From contig NZ_JAPNLK010000012.1 in assembly GCF_026627505.1 (NCBI RefSeq), positions 1 to 64,000 of the forward strand: 64,000 bases of DNA. Reading direction: 5' to 3'. The translations under genes were made by a program, and so were the position numbers. The DNA is from Streptomyces sp. H27-H5. Lineage in GTDB: Bacteria; Actinomycetota; Actinomycetes; Streptomycetales; Streptomycetaceae. This document shows, piece by piece, positions 1 to 7,907 of this stretch (position 1 is its first letter; each line of letters opens with the position of its first letter). The notes beneath the pieces are model-generated. The model did not search any database and had not been told where the DNA came from. It worked only from the letters and a program-made list of their open reading frames with translations.

Positions 1-108
1 CTCCTTCGTCATCCGCAGCAGCGCCGCCGGCGCGGCCCGCGTCAGGTCCGTCATCCACGCCTGCACCGGCTGCCGCCGCGCGTCCGTCCACTCCCCGAAC
101 AGCAGCAT
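1..108 (-). CDS. 3'-truncated ORF at left edge, unknown function
   Basis: A minus-strand frame runs off the left edge: 36 codons from an ATG at 108, with every third position G or C, as expected for real Streptomyces coding sequence. The visible peptide begins MLLFGEWTDARRQPVQAWM and matches no family I recognise. A GGGAG stretch touches the ATG, so the true start may lie slightly upstream; the frame stays open into the repeat region. The C-terminus is outside the window. Confidence 0.4.
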   Translation of the reverse strand, partial: MLLFGEWTDARRQPVQAWMTDLTRAAPAALLRMTKE

Positions 109-153
109 CTCCCGCCCGGCGAACCACCCCCCGCCCCCGCTGCCCGGGCCAAT

Positions 154-226
154 CCAGCCCCGCCGGCGTTTGAGGCGCGGGGCCGGTCCGACCCCACCCA
201 GCCCCGCCGGCGTTTGAGGCGCGGGG
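154..226. repeat. Streptomyces intergenic repeat, two direct copies
   Basis: Two identical 29-bp copies (154-182 and 198-226) share the core GCCGGCGTTTGAGGCGCGGG, spaced 44 bp start to start. The second is followed by a GGTCCGGGGCGGAGCCCC-type extension that can fold into a hairpin. This sequence is a very common dispersed intergenic element in Streptomyces genomes. The rest of 109-360 is C-rich and holds no convincing gene. Confidence 0.7.
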
Positions 227-360
227 TCCGGGGCGGAGCCCCGAAAGCCCGGCGGAGCCGGGGCCGCCCGCGCAACGGCGCCGCACCCGAACCACCCCCC
301 GCCCCGCGGAACCGGCACCGGCACCGCCACCGCACGCAACCCCCACCAACCGGCGGAGCC

Positions 361-2283
361 CTACGCCTCCCCCCGCCCACTCGCCCGCCGAGCGTCCAGC
401 ACCGCGCGCGTCTTGCGCAGCCGCAGCGCCATCTGGATCTCCAGGGCCTGCGCCGGCTTCTGCCAGCCCTCCCCCAGGAGTTCCGCGATGCGTTCCAGGC
501 GGCGCGACACCGTGTTCGGGTGGACGTGGAGTTCCTCCGCCGCGTGTGTCGGGCTGCCGCCCGAGGCGAAGTACGCGTCCAGCGTGCGGGTCAGGTCCGT
601 GAGGCGGTCGGTGTCGTACTCCAGGACCGGCCCGATCGTCGAGGCGATGAACGCCTCCACGTCGTGGTCGGCGGACAACAGCAGTCCGAGGAAGCCCAGT
701 TCGCGCAGCGAGGCCGTGCCCCCGGCGCCGTCGAGCGCGGTCAGCGCGTCCAGGCAGCGCACCGCCTCCGCGTACACCCGGGCCACCTCCCCCGGCCCGG
801 CCGCGGGCCCGGCGGCGCCGGTGGACACGGCGTGGCCGAGCAGCGGGGACAGTTCACCGGAGGCCCGGTGCGCGGCGGCCGAGGCGTCCGTGCCCGGGAG
901 GACCAGCACGATGCAGCCCCGGCGGACCCCCTTGAGCCCGCCCATCCGGTACGCGTACGAGGATGCCCAGGCGACGGCCTTGCCCAGTTCCCCGCCTTCC
1001 GGGCGGGCCACCACCACCACGTGCGGCCGGTCGAGGTCGAGGCCGAGGCGGCGGGTGCGGTCCGACAGGTGCGGGCCGACGGCGTGGGGCCGTTCCAGCA
1101 GGTCGGCGAGGAGTTCCTCGTGCACGGGGCCCTCGGCGGCGGCCGTACCGCGCTGGATGAGCATCAGCGAGGCCACCGACTGGGCGGCGAGCTGCAACAG
1201 CCGTACGTCCTCCTCCACCAGCGGCGCGGACGCGCTGAGCAGCAGCACCCCGAGGTCCTCGGCGCCCGCCAGCACGGGCGCCAACCACACGTCGCCGGGC
1301 AGGCCCGCGGGGCGCCGGTCGGTCAGCGCCTGGAGCGCCGCCCTGGTGACCGCCGCCTCGTCCAGGTCGGGGAGTTCGCCGGTGACGGTCAGCGGCCGCC
1401 CGCCCGGGTCGCGCACCTGGAGCACCCCGTCCAGCGCGTCGGCGGTGGCCCGGGCCAGGGTGGGCAGTCCGGCGCCGTCCAGGACCAGGCCGGCCAGCCG
1501 GGCGTGGCACTCCCAGAGGTATCGGACGCGGGTGAGCGCGGTGTTGGTGCGGGAGCCGAAGACCTCCAGTTCGTGCACCTCGTCGCGGGTCTGTTCCAGC
1601 AGCCGGGCCTTCTCGATGGCGACGGCCGCGAGGTCGGCGAGGGAGAGCAGCATGCCGATCTCGTCTGGTCCGAACCGTCGTACGGCGCGGTCGGCTCCGT
1701 AGAGCGCGCCGAGGGTGGAGTCCCCGCGCCGGAGCGGGACCGCGATGATCGCGTGCAGTCCTTCGGCCCGGACCACGGCGTCGATGCCGGGGGCGTGCGC
1801 GATGGCGTCGTCGTTCAGGTAGTCGGCGCTCCAGACGGGGGAGCGACGGTCCTGGGCGATGCTGCCCAGGCCGCGGCCGGTACCGAGTTCGAGGCCGACG
1901 TTCAGGGCGGTGGTCTCGCCCTCGGAGGTCCGTACGTAGGCGGAGCCGTCGGGGCGGCTCAGGGACAGCCAGGCCATGTCGAAGCCGAGGAGCCGGCGGA
2001 CGCGGCGGGTGATCAGCCGCAGCAGGCCGTCGATGTCGTAGGGCGAGGTCAGGTCGTGCGCGGTGTCGACGAGGGCGGTGAGCGCGGCCTCCCGCTGCTC
2101 GCGGCGCCTGGTGTTCCTGCGCACCGAGCGGGACAGGTCCACCGCGCGGGTGAGGCGGGCGAGTTCCTCGCTGTCGGCGCCGGCCTCGCGGGCTTCGAGC
2201 AGCAGGGCGTCGTAGGCGCTCTGTGGGGCCTCCGCGACGAGCAGTTCCAGTACGGCCAGCGAGCCGCCCCCGTCTCCAGGCAT
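361..2283 (-). CDS. PucR/CdaR-family transcriptional regulator with GAF domain
   Basis: 640-aa cytoplasmic regulator. A GAF-type sensor region lies at about residues 65-225 (starting near ALTALVDTAHDLTSPYD and continuing through GFDMAWLSL). A GGDEF-like central region typical of the family follows. The C-terminal PucR helix-turn-helix (about 570-620) is recognisable from LDAYFASGGSPTHAAEELHV, HPNTVSRRLERI and GEGW. The ATG at 2283 is the first good start. Such proteins regulate catabolic genes in response to small effectors; the target cannot be told from the neighbours. A 12-bp palindrome lies 45 bp upstream. Confidence 0.85.
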   Translation of the reverse strand: MPGDGGGSLAVLELLVAEAPQSAYDALLLEAREAGADSEELARLTRAVDLSRSVRRNTRRREQREAALTALVDTAHDLTSPYDIDGLLRLITRRVRRLLGFDMAWLSLSRPDGSAYVRTSEGETTALNVGLELGTGRGLGSIAQDRRSPVWSADYLNDDAIAHAPGIDAVVRAEGLHAIIAVPLRRGDSTLGALYGADRAVRRFGPDEIGMLLSLADLAAVAIEKARLLEQTRDEVHELEVFGSRTNTALTRVRYLWECHARLAGLVLDGAGLPTLARATADALDGVLQVRDPGGRPLTVTGELPDLDEAAVTRAALQALTDRRPAGLPGDVWLAPVLAGAEDLGVLLLSASAPLVEEDVRLLQLAAQSVASLMLIQRGTAAAEGPVHEELLADLLERPHAVGPHLSDRTRRLGLDLDRPHVVVVARPEGGELGKAVAWASSYAYRMGGLKGVRRGCIVLVLPGTDASAAAHRASGELSPLLGHAVSTGAAGPAAGPGEVARVYAEAVRCLDALTALDGAGGTASLRELGFLGLLLSADHDVEAFIASTIGPVLEYDTDRLTDLTRTLDAYFASGGSPTHAAEELHVHPNTVSRRLERIAELLGEGWQKPAQALEIQMALRLRKTRAVLDARRASGRGEA

Positions 2284-2327
2284 CCTGTCCCTCCCCCGTC
2301 CGACCAGCGCTTCTCTGTCCGGAACTC

Positions 2328-2339
2328 GAACCTAGGTTC
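2328..2339. promoter_or_regulatory. 12-bp perfect palindrome upstream of the PucR gene
   Basis: GAACCTAGGTTC is a perfect inverted repeat, 45 bp upstream of the PucR-family start codon, in the gap between that gene and the SARP gene. Position and symmetry fit a dimer-binding operator. Its ligand is unknown; autoregulation is inference. Confidence 0.35.
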
Positions 2340-2369
2340 CGGGTGACGGGGGGTCAAGCGGCGGCCGGT

Positions 2370-3059
2370 TCAGGCGAGGCTGAGCCGCGGGGTGGGGCGG
2401 GCCGCGCGCAGCGCCTCGACGCGTTGCTCGGCGCGGCGCAGGTCGGCGAGGTAGGCGCCGCCGGAGCGTTCGTGTCCGCCGCGCAGTCCGGCGAGTTCCA
2501 GGCGCAGTTCCCGGTCCCGCCCGAGGAACAGTTCGGCCTCGACCCACTGGCCGAGGACGGCGCGCCGGTCGGCGTCCAGGGCGGCGACGCGGCCGGCCAG
2601 CCAGGGGCCCGCGTCGATGCCGGCGAGGGCGGGGCCGGTCCACAGGTCGAGGGCGCGCCGCAGCCTGCGGGCCGCCTGTTCGAAGTCGCCCCGGCTCATG
2701 GCGCGATAGCCGGCGCCCGCCTCCCGCTCGAACTCCTGGGCGTCCGATCGGCCGCCGCCGGTGTCGAGAACATACCCGCCGGACCGGGCCGACAGCACCG
2801 TGCGGGCGTCGCGCACCGACCCGACGGCCTGAGCCTGGGTGAACCTCTCGCGCAGCAGGCGCACGGCGGTGATCAGGACCGATCGGGCGTTCGCGGTCGG
2901 GGTGCGGTGGGCCAACTCGTCGGCGAGCACCCGGACCGGGACGACCCGGTCGGGGCAGGCGGCGAGGGCGGCCAGCAGATGACGGGACTCCGGTGTGGGC
3001 GCCGCGACGGGCACCCCGTTCTCGCTGACGCGCAGCTTTCCGAGCAGCTCGATGTCCAC
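2370..3059 (-). CDS. SARP-family transcriptional activator (short form)
   Basis: The open frame extends far upstream, but coding character begins at the GTG at 3059, preceded by GGGGGGAAGA, giving 229 aa that start VDIELLGKLRVSENG. The N-terminus is an OmpR-like winged-helix DNA-binding domain (SRHLLAALAACPDRVVPVRV, then VLITAVRLLRERF). The rest is a bacterial transcriptional activation domain (FEREAGAGYRAMSRGDFE, RALDLWTGPALAG). No NB-ARC or TPR part is present, as in ActII-ORF4-type activators. SARPs activate secondary-metabolite clusters, but no biosynthetic cluster is visible here; an orphan or pleiotropic role is possible. It is downstream of and co-oriented with a butyrolactone-receptor-like gene. 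Confidence 0.85.
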   Translation of the reverse strand: MDIELLGKLRVSENGVPVAAPTPESRHLLAALAACPDRVVPVRVLADELAHRTPTANARSVLITAVRLLRERFTQAQAVGSVRDARTVLSARSGGYVLDTGGGRSDAQEFEREAGAGYRAMSRGDFEQAARRLRRALDLWTGPALAGIDAGPWLAGRVAALDADRRAVLGQWVEAELFLGRDRELRLELAGLRGGHERSGGAYLADLRRAEQRVEALRAARPTPRLSLA

Positions 3060-3084
3060 GTCTTCCCCCCGGGTCCGAGGAAAA

Positions 3085-3113
3085 ATAATACCCGGAAGGA
3101 TCTTTTTGGGAAG
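3085..3113 (-). promoter_or_regulatory. AT-rich putative promoter of the SARP gene
   Basis: A conspicuous AT-rich island (3080-3107) precedes the SARP start. On the minus strand it offers TATTAT as a -10 candidate (3085-3090) about 26 bp from the start codon; the -35 region is weak (CTTCCC at 3108-3113). A/T-rich arms flank the site and could also be regulator contacts. Confidence 0.35.
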
Positions 3114-3181
3114 AGGGCGGTCGGGGAGGGCCTGTGAAGGGGTGTCGGATGATGCCGGGGCGCCGAGGACAGGGGGTGACC

Positions 3182-3916
3182 TCAGGCCGTCACCGGCTCT
3201 CCCCGCTCCTCGCTCCCGACCACCGCGGGCGGGGCGCCGGTGGGGCAGCCGGCCAGACACTCGTGCCGGCCGTGCGGACCGTACAGCGCGCGGGCGCCCC
3301 GCCCCGGGGCGGTGTCCAGCCGGATCGCCAGGGCCGGGACCACCATGCTCGGGAGGACGTGGCTGTACAGCTCCGAGACCTGGGGGTCCAGGTCCAGGCC
3401 GAGCGTCGAGGCCATCCGGTTCAGTCCGGCGTACGCGCCCACGACCAGCCGCGAGGGAACCAGCGGGTCCACGTCCGGCAGGAGTTCGCCCCGCCGTTTC
3501 GCCTCCGCCAGCACGTCCGTGTGCTGCTCGATCCACGCCGTGTACGGCGCCGCCTGGTCGAGTGCGCGACCGGCCCAGTCCAGGGTGAGCCGTGCGCTGG
3601 CCCGCATCAGCACGTCGTGCCGGAGCTGATGGGAGAAGATCATCCCGATGTCGATGAACTCCTGCACCTTGTGGCTCTGGGGAAGGGCCTGCGGCTGGCC
3701 CTGGTTCTGCGCGTCGACGACGGCCTGCGCCAGGTCGTCCTTCGAGTCGAAGTGGAAGTAGAGGGCGCCCTTGGTGACCTTGGCGATGTTGACGATGTCG
3801 GAGAGCTTGGCCGCCTCGTAGCCGTGCTCCTCGAACACCGTCGCCGCGGCCTGCAGGATGGCCAGGCGGGTACGTACCGCCCGCTCCTGCTTGACCTGGG
3901 GTCGTTCCGTCCTCAT
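3182..3916 (-). CDS. ScbR/ArpA-like gamma-butyrolactone receptor-type TetR repressor
   Basis: 244 aa from the ATG at 3916, which has AGGAGAGG upstream. The N-terminal HTH reads RTRLAILQAAATVFEEHGYE, AAKLSDIVNIAKVTKGALYF and HFDSKDDLA, the signature of the autoregulator-receptor branch (ScbR, ArpA, FarA). The TetR ligand domain follows, with conserved Trp and hydrophobic residues around LDWAGRALDQAAPYTAWIEQ. The C-terminal 35 residues (CLAGCPTGAPP) are poorly conserved. No afsA/scbA-type synthase is nearby, so it may be an orphan or pseudo-receptor sensing another signal. Its upstream ARE-like palindrome suggests autoregulation; the SARP gene downstream is a plausible target. Confidence 0.88.
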   Translation of the reverse strand: MRTERPQVKQERAVRTRLAILQAAATVFEEHGYEAAKLSDIVNIAKVTKGALYFHFDSKDDLAQAVVDAQNQGQPQALPQSHKVQEFIDIGMIFSHQLRHDVLMRASARLTLDWAGRALDQAAPYTAWIEQHTDVLAEAKRRGELLPDVDPLVPSRLVVGAYAGLNRMASTLGLDLDPQVSELYSHVLPSMVVPALAIRLDTAPGRGARALYGPHGRHECLAGCPTGAPPAVVGSEERGEPVTA

Positions 3917-3946
3917 GGCTGCCGCCTCTCCTGCCCCACCGCCATT

Positions 3947-3964
3947 ACATAACCGCGGGTACGT
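3947..3964. promoter_or_regulatory. ARE-like operator upstream of the ScbR-like gene
   Basis: ACATAACCGCGGGTACGT is an 18-bp imperfect palindrome (14 of 18 positions self-complementary) centred on CCGCGG, 31 bp upstream of the start codon. ACATA...TACGT outer half-sites resemble autoregulatory elements bound by gamma-butyrolactone receptors. Binding is inference. Confidence 0.5.
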
Positions 3965-4062
3965 TCCTGTGGGTAGATTCCACACCATGGCCGGACGGCA
4001 GTCCACTGGCGTATGTCACCTCCGCCGGGCCCCGGCGCTCCCGACCACATGCGAAAGGGGCC

Positions 4063-4085
4063 CGCCGGTCCCCACGGGACCGGCG
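4063..4085 (-). terminator. hairpin terminator of fba
   Basis: Perfect 10-bp stem CGCCGGTCCC / GGGACCGGCG with a 3-nt loop, 27 bp beyond the fba stop codon. It lacks a long U tract, as is usual in Streptomyces. Confidence 0.7.
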
Positions 4086-4111
4086 AACCCCTCTACCGGG
4101 TACGGGCCGGA

Positions 4112-5134
4112 CTACTTCAGCCGGGTACCGGTGGAACGCAGGTTGGTGCACGCCTCGGCGACACGCGCGGCCATGCCCGCCTCGGCGGCCTTGCCCCAGG
4201 TGCGGGGGTCGTACTTGGACTTCGTGCCGACCTCGCCGTCGACCTTCAGCACCGCGTCGTAGTTGCGGAACATGTGGTCCACGACGGGGCGGGTGAAGGC
4301 GTACTGGGTGTCGGTGTCGAGGTTCATCTTCACGACGCCGTTCTCCAGCGCGGTGGCGATCTCCTCGGCGGTGGAGCCCGAACCACCGTGGAAGACGAAG
4401 TCGAACGGCGAGGACTTGCCGTACTTCTCGCCGACGCCGGCCTGGAGGTCCTTGAGGAGCTCGGGGCGCAGGACCACGTTGCCCGGCTTGTACACGCCGT
4501 GCACGTTGCCGAAGGACGCGGCGAGCAGGTAGCGGCCCTTCTCGCCCAGGCCCAGGGCCTCGGCGGTGCGGATCGCGTCGTCGACGGTGGTGTACAGCTC
4601 GTCGTTGATCTCGTGGCTGACGCCGTCCTCCTCGCCGCCGGTCGGGGTGATCTCGACCTCAAGGATGATCTTCGCGGCGACGGCCTTGGCGAGCAGCTCC
4701 TGGCCGATGGCCAGGTTGTCGGCCAGGGTCTCGGCGGAGCCGTCCCACATGTGCGACTGGAAGAGCGGGTTCAGGCCGCGGGCCACGCGCTCGGCGGAGA
4801 TGTCGAGCAGCGGGCGGACGTAGCCGTCCAGCTTGTCCTTGGGGCAGTGGTCGGTGTGCAGCGCGACCGTGATGTCGTACTTGGCGGCGACGATGTGCGC
4901 GAACTCGGCCAGGGCGACCGCGCCGGTGACCATGTCCTTGCTGTGCTGGCCACCCAGGAACTCCGCACCACCGGTGGAGATCTGGATGATGCCGTCGCTC
5001 TCGGCCTCCGCGAAGCCGCGCAGGGCAGCGTGCAGGGTCTGGGACGAGGTCACGTTGATGGCCGGGTAGGCGAATTTTCCTGCCTTCGCCCGGTCGAGCA
5101 TCTCGTTGTAGACCTCGGGGGTTGCGATGGGCAT
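4112..5134 (-). CDS. fba: class II fructose-bisphosphate aldolase
   Basis: 340 aa from the ATG at 5134 (AAGGAG 8 bp upstream); the frame extends further but not as coding sequence. It catalyses reversible cleavage of fructose 1,6-bisphosphate to glyceraldehyde 3-phosphate and dihydroxyacetone phosphate in glycolysis and gluconeogenesis. Class II zinc-enzyme motifs are present: ALHTDHCPK (metal His), VEITPTGGEEDGV, SFGNVHGVYKPGNV (metal His) and FHGGSGSTAEEI (phosphate binding). Length and full-length match fit the actinobacterial enzyme. It is single and monocistronic, with its own terminator. Confidence 0.97.
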   Translation of the reverse strand: MPIATPEVYNEMLDRAKAGKFAYPAINVTSSQTLHAALRGFAEAESDGIIQISTGGAEFLGGQHSKDMVTGAVALAEFAHIVAAKYDITVALHTDHCPKDKLDGYVRPLLDISAERVARGLNPLFQSHMWDGSAETLADNLAIGQELLAKAVAAKIILEVEITPTGGEEDGVSHEINDELYTTVDDAIRTAEALGLGEKGRYLLAASFGNVHGVYKPGNVVLRPELLKDLQAGVGEKYGKSSPFDFVFHGGSGSTAEEIATALENGVVKMNLDTDTQYAFTRPVVDHMFRNYDAVLKVDGEVGTKSKYDPRTWGKAAEAGMAARVAEACTNLRSTGTRLK

Positions 5135-5264
5135 CTGTCCGCTCCTTGGATGTGCGGGGAGTGTGCTTATTGCGGGCCCTGACCTGGGGGCGACGTCATC
5201 GTCGACCCCATCCTTCCAGACTCCGCGCGTCACTCCACCCCGCCGTCCACGCCACATGCGAAAA

Positions 5265-5300
5265 CCGGGCGGGACGTTTCACGTGAAACATTCCGCCCGG
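5265..5300. promoter_or_regulatory. parS centromere site inside a hairpin
   Basis: GTTTCACGTGAAAC (5276-5289) is a perfect match to the 14-bp parS consensus bound by ParB in Streptomyces and many bacteria. It is enclosed by complementary 8-bp arms CCGGGCGG (5265-5272) and CCGCCCGG (5293-5300), so the RNA could also form a terminator-like stem. Streptomyces chromosomes carry many parS copies near oriC, which agrees with the gene context. Confidence 0.85.
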
Positions 5301-5320
5301 CAACGAACGAGCAGGTCAGA

Positions 5321-5366
5321 GCCCGACCAGGGGTCTGCGGGGACCTTCGTCCCCACTTGGTCGGGC
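5321..5366 (-). terminator. hairpin downstream of pyrE
   Basis: Complementary arms GCCCGACCA (5321-5329) and TGGTCGGGC (5358-5366) enclose a second stem GGGGAC/GTCCCC with a CTTC loop. It lies 60 bp past the pyrE stop and probably terminates it. Confidence 0.6.
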
Positions 5367-5425
5367 CGGCCGGAAGCCGGTCGCGCCCGACCATCGAGGC
5401 CCGCCTGCCGAGACGGCGACAGGGC

Positions 5426-5965
5426 CTAGGAGAGGCCGAGGTCCTCGAGGCGGTAGCCGGTGAGGTAGGGCAGGCCGGCCTCGGCGATGGCGTCGGCCGC
5501 GCCCCGGTCCACGATGGTGGCGACGGCGACGACCTCGCCGCCGGCCTCGCGGACCGCCTCCACGGCGGTCAGCGGGGAACCGCCGGTGGTCGAGGTGTCC
5601 TCGACGACCAGGCAGCGCTTGCCCTTGACGTCGGTGCCCTCGATGCGGCGCTGCATGCCGTGCGCCTTCTGCGCCTTGCGCACGACGAAGGCGTCCAGGC
5701 ACCCGCCGCGCGCGGCGGAGGCGTGCAGCATCGAGGTCGCGACCGGGTCGGCGCCCAGCGTGAGGCCGCCGACGCAGTCGAAGACGAGGTCGGCGGTCAG
5801 GTCGAGCATGACCTGACCGACCAGCGGGGCGGCCTCGCCGTCGAGGGTGATCCGGCGGAGGTCGATGTAGTAGTCGGCTTCCCGCCCGGAGGAGAGGGTC
5901 ACCTTGCCGTGCACGACGGCCTTGTCCTTGATCTGCTGCAGAAGCGCATCCCGTACGTCACTCAT
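5426..5965 (-). CDS. pyrE: orotate phosphoribosyltransferase
   Basis: 179 aa. Converts orotate and PRPP to orotidine 5'-monophosphate in pyrimidine synthesis. It starts MSDVRDALLQQIKDKAVV and has SSGREADYYIDLRR near residue 30. The PRPP-binding loop CLVVEDTSTTGGSPL with paired acidic residues lies at about 120. Length is close to the usual actinobacterial enzyme. The aldose-epimerase gene ends upstream with only a short gap, so the two may be co-transcribed. Confidence 0.96.
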   Translation of the reverse strand: MSDVRDALLQQIKDKAVVHGKVTLSSGREADYYIDLRRITLDGEAAPLVGQVMLDLTADLVFDCVGGLTLGADPVATSMLHASAARGGCLDAFVVRKAQKAHGMQRRIEGTDVKGKRCLVVEDTSTTGGSPLTAVEAVREAGGEVVAVATIVDRGAADAIAEAGLPYLTGYRLEDLGLS

Positions 5966-5986
5966 GGCGTCGAGCTTAATTGCGCG

Positions 5987-6775
5987 CTACCCGAGCCGCC
6001 GCCACGTCCACGTCGTGGAGATCTCCAGCGGGTCCACGGGGGTGACCAGCCGCGGAAGGGTGTTCAGACCGTTCGGGGGGCCGGACTGCGGCTCGACGCA
6101 GACGGCCTCGGCCTGCTCGTCGTAGACGACCACCCATTCGTCCCGGCTGGTGATCCGCAGCTCCAGCGCGTCGGGCCAGGTGAGGGTGACGTCCACGCCG
6201 TCCGGCATCCCGAAGCAGTCGTCCCAGGGGCCGGGCTTCGGGTCGACGCGCCGTCCGGTGGGCAGGTGGTCGGCGCCGCGCTCCTCCTGCCAGGCCGCGT
6301 CGAAGCCGATCCGGACCTCCGGCCCGTCGGCGGCCAGGGTGCGGTTGAACCACGGGTGCCAGCCCGCCTGGGCCGGGAAGGAGTCCTGGTACGTCTCGAT
6401 GCCCAGGGTGAGCGTCAGCGCGTCCTCGCCCAGTTCGAAGATCTGGGTGACCTTGCCGCTGTGCGGCCACGGGTCGCCGAGGTCGTACGTGAAGGCGGCG
6501 CGGGTCGCGTCGGCGCCTCCCGGCCGCCACGCCGCGTCCCGGCCGAAGCCGTGGATGGCGTGCGGCGGTTGGTTCTGCGGCATCTGGTGGACGGCGCCGC
6601 CGTCGCGGAACCGCCCGTCCTCGATGCGCCCGCACCACGGGACCATCGGGAAGGACCCGTACCGGGGGCCCTGTCGCAGCAGCTCGGTCCCGTCGACGCG
6701 CAGACTGCTGATCCGGCAGCCGTTCTCCTGGTCGATCGTCAGCTCGGCGCCGCCGGCGCTCAGTCGCGTACTCAT
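5987..6775 (-). CDS. aldose 1-epimerase family protein
   Basis: 262-aa galactose-mutarotase-like beta-sandwich protein. NGCRISSLRVDGTELL, GSFPMVPWCGRIEDGRF, HAIHGFGRDAAW (proposed catalytic His) and FPAQAGWHPWFNRTL (second His) are in the expected order and spacing. It probably interconverts alpha and beta anomers of a hexose or a related sugar derivative; the substrate is not determined. It lies 21 bp upstream of pyrE in the same direction. Confidence 0.88.
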   Translation of the reverse strand: MSTRLSAGGAELTIDQENGCRISSLRVDGTELLRQGPRYGSFPMVPWCGRIEDGRFRDGGAVHQMPQNQPPHAIHGFGRDAAWRPGGADATRAAFTYDLGDPWPHSGKVTQIFELGEDALTLTLGIETYQDSFPAQAGWHPWFNRTLAADGPEVRIGFDAAWQEERGADHLPTGRRVDPKPGPWDDCFGMPDGVDVTLTWPDALELRITSRDEWVVVYDEQAEAVCVEPQSGPPNGLNTLPRLVTPVDPLEISTTWTWRRLG

Positions 6776-6853
6776 ACGGCCGACCCTACGGGTGCCGGAC
6801 GCCCCACGTGTCCCGGGGCATGCCCCACGTCACGCGGGCACACCGGAGGCGGG

Positions 6854-7753
6854 TCAGCGGCGGCGGCGCAGCACCCGGCCGACCACCACGGCGGAGGCCA
6901 CGGCGAGGGCGGCGGCGGGGGCCAGCCAGCGCAGGTTCGCTCCGGCCGCGCCGGCGGCGGGCGCCGGGACGGGGGCGTAGCGGCCGCGCGGCGGCGCGTG
7001 GTCGACCTCCTCGGCGCTCCGGCCGATCATCGTGCGGCGGGCGTGGGCGGCCTCGGCCGGGGGCCGTGCGGGTCCACCGACCTCGCCGAACTCGCCTTCC
7101 AGGAAGGGGTCGAGGGACGGGGGCGGCACATCGGTGTCGAAGACGGACGCGGTGACCCCGCCGTCCTCGGCGCCGTCGGCGTCATCGGTGGCCTCGACGC
7201 CCTCGGTGTCCGCCTCGAATCCCGCCTCGTCGGCCACGGGATCCGCCCGATCCGCCGGGTCCGCGTCGGCGGCCGGAACGGCCCCGGGAGCGGCGTCGGC
7301 CACCGGTTCCACGGCGCCGGCCGCGCCGGCCGTGGCGGCGAGCTGTGCGGCGGCGCGGTCCAACAGCCGCTGTACGGCGGTGGCGGTGGCTTCGGGGGCG
7401 AACCCGGCGGCCCGGCCGTCGAAGGTCGCCCCGCCGGTGAACTCCAGTCGGGTCCCGTCCCCCTGGGGGGTGAGCCGCAGCAGGAGGGCGAGCTTGACGG
7501 TGCCGCTGCCCCTGGCCTCGGTGCCCTCGCCCTCGACGGCGAACCGGTCGGGATCCCGTTCGATGACGGTCAGGGACCCCCGGTAGGTCACGGTGTGTCC
7601 GCCGATCCGCGCCTTCAGCCGGCCCGACAGCGGCCCGGACTCGGCGTCGGCGTCCTGTTGGAAGCCGGGTACGCAACGGGCCGTGCGGGCGGGATCACGC
7701 AGCACGGCCCGGAGGTCGTCTGCGGCTACCGGAACGAACACCTGATGCTCCAT
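6854..7753 (-). CDS. CoxG/SRPBCC-domain protein with C-terminal membrane anchor
   Basis: 299 aa from the ATG at 7753. Residues 1-145 form an SRPBCC/CoxG lipid-binding-like fold (MEHQVFVPVAADDLRAVLRD, CVPGFQQ, GRLKARIGGHTVTYRGSLTV). An Ala/Asp/Glu-rich linker follows. The C-terminus has one hydrophobic helix (LAPAAALAVASAVVVGRVL) ended by four arginines, a tail-anchor arrangement with the soluble domain in the cytoplasm. CoxG proteins accompany CO dehydrogenases, but none is here, so the real role is open. Confidence 0.75.
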   Translation of the reverse strand: MEHQVFVPVAADDLRAVLRDPARTARCVPGFQQDADAESGPLSGRLKARIGGHTVTYRGSLTVIERDPDRFAVEGEGTEARGSGTVKLALLLRLTPQGDGTRLEFTGGATFDGRAAGFAPEATATAVQRLLDRAAAQLAATAGAAGAVEPVADAAPGAVPAADADPADRADPVADEAGFEADTEGVEATDDADGAEDGGVTASVFDTDVPPPSLDPFLEGEFGEVGGPARPPAEAAHARRTMIGRSAEEVDHAPPRGRYAPVPAPAAGAAGANLRWLAPAAALAVASAVVVGRVLRRRR

Positions 7754-7907
7754 GCGGTCGAGCCTACCGACGAGACCCGCCCACGCGCCCGGTCCGGCGC
7801 CAAGTGCACGCGCCGTGGCCCGTTCCCGATCTTGCCGGTGCCCCCGGGCACGCGATCGTGTGCCCGGGCCGGGTGCCGCGGGCCGGGCGCCACTTCGACG
7901 ACGGGGC

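Noticed and set aside
214..2346. 710-codon plus-strand frame opposite the PucR gene
   Set aside because: Antisense shadow produced by high GC; no ribosome site and no family resemblance, while the minus strand encodes a recognisable regulator.
3134..3952. 272-codon plus-strand frame opposite the ScbR-like gene
   Set aside because: Antisense shadow; the minus strand has a clear TetR HTH and ribosome site.
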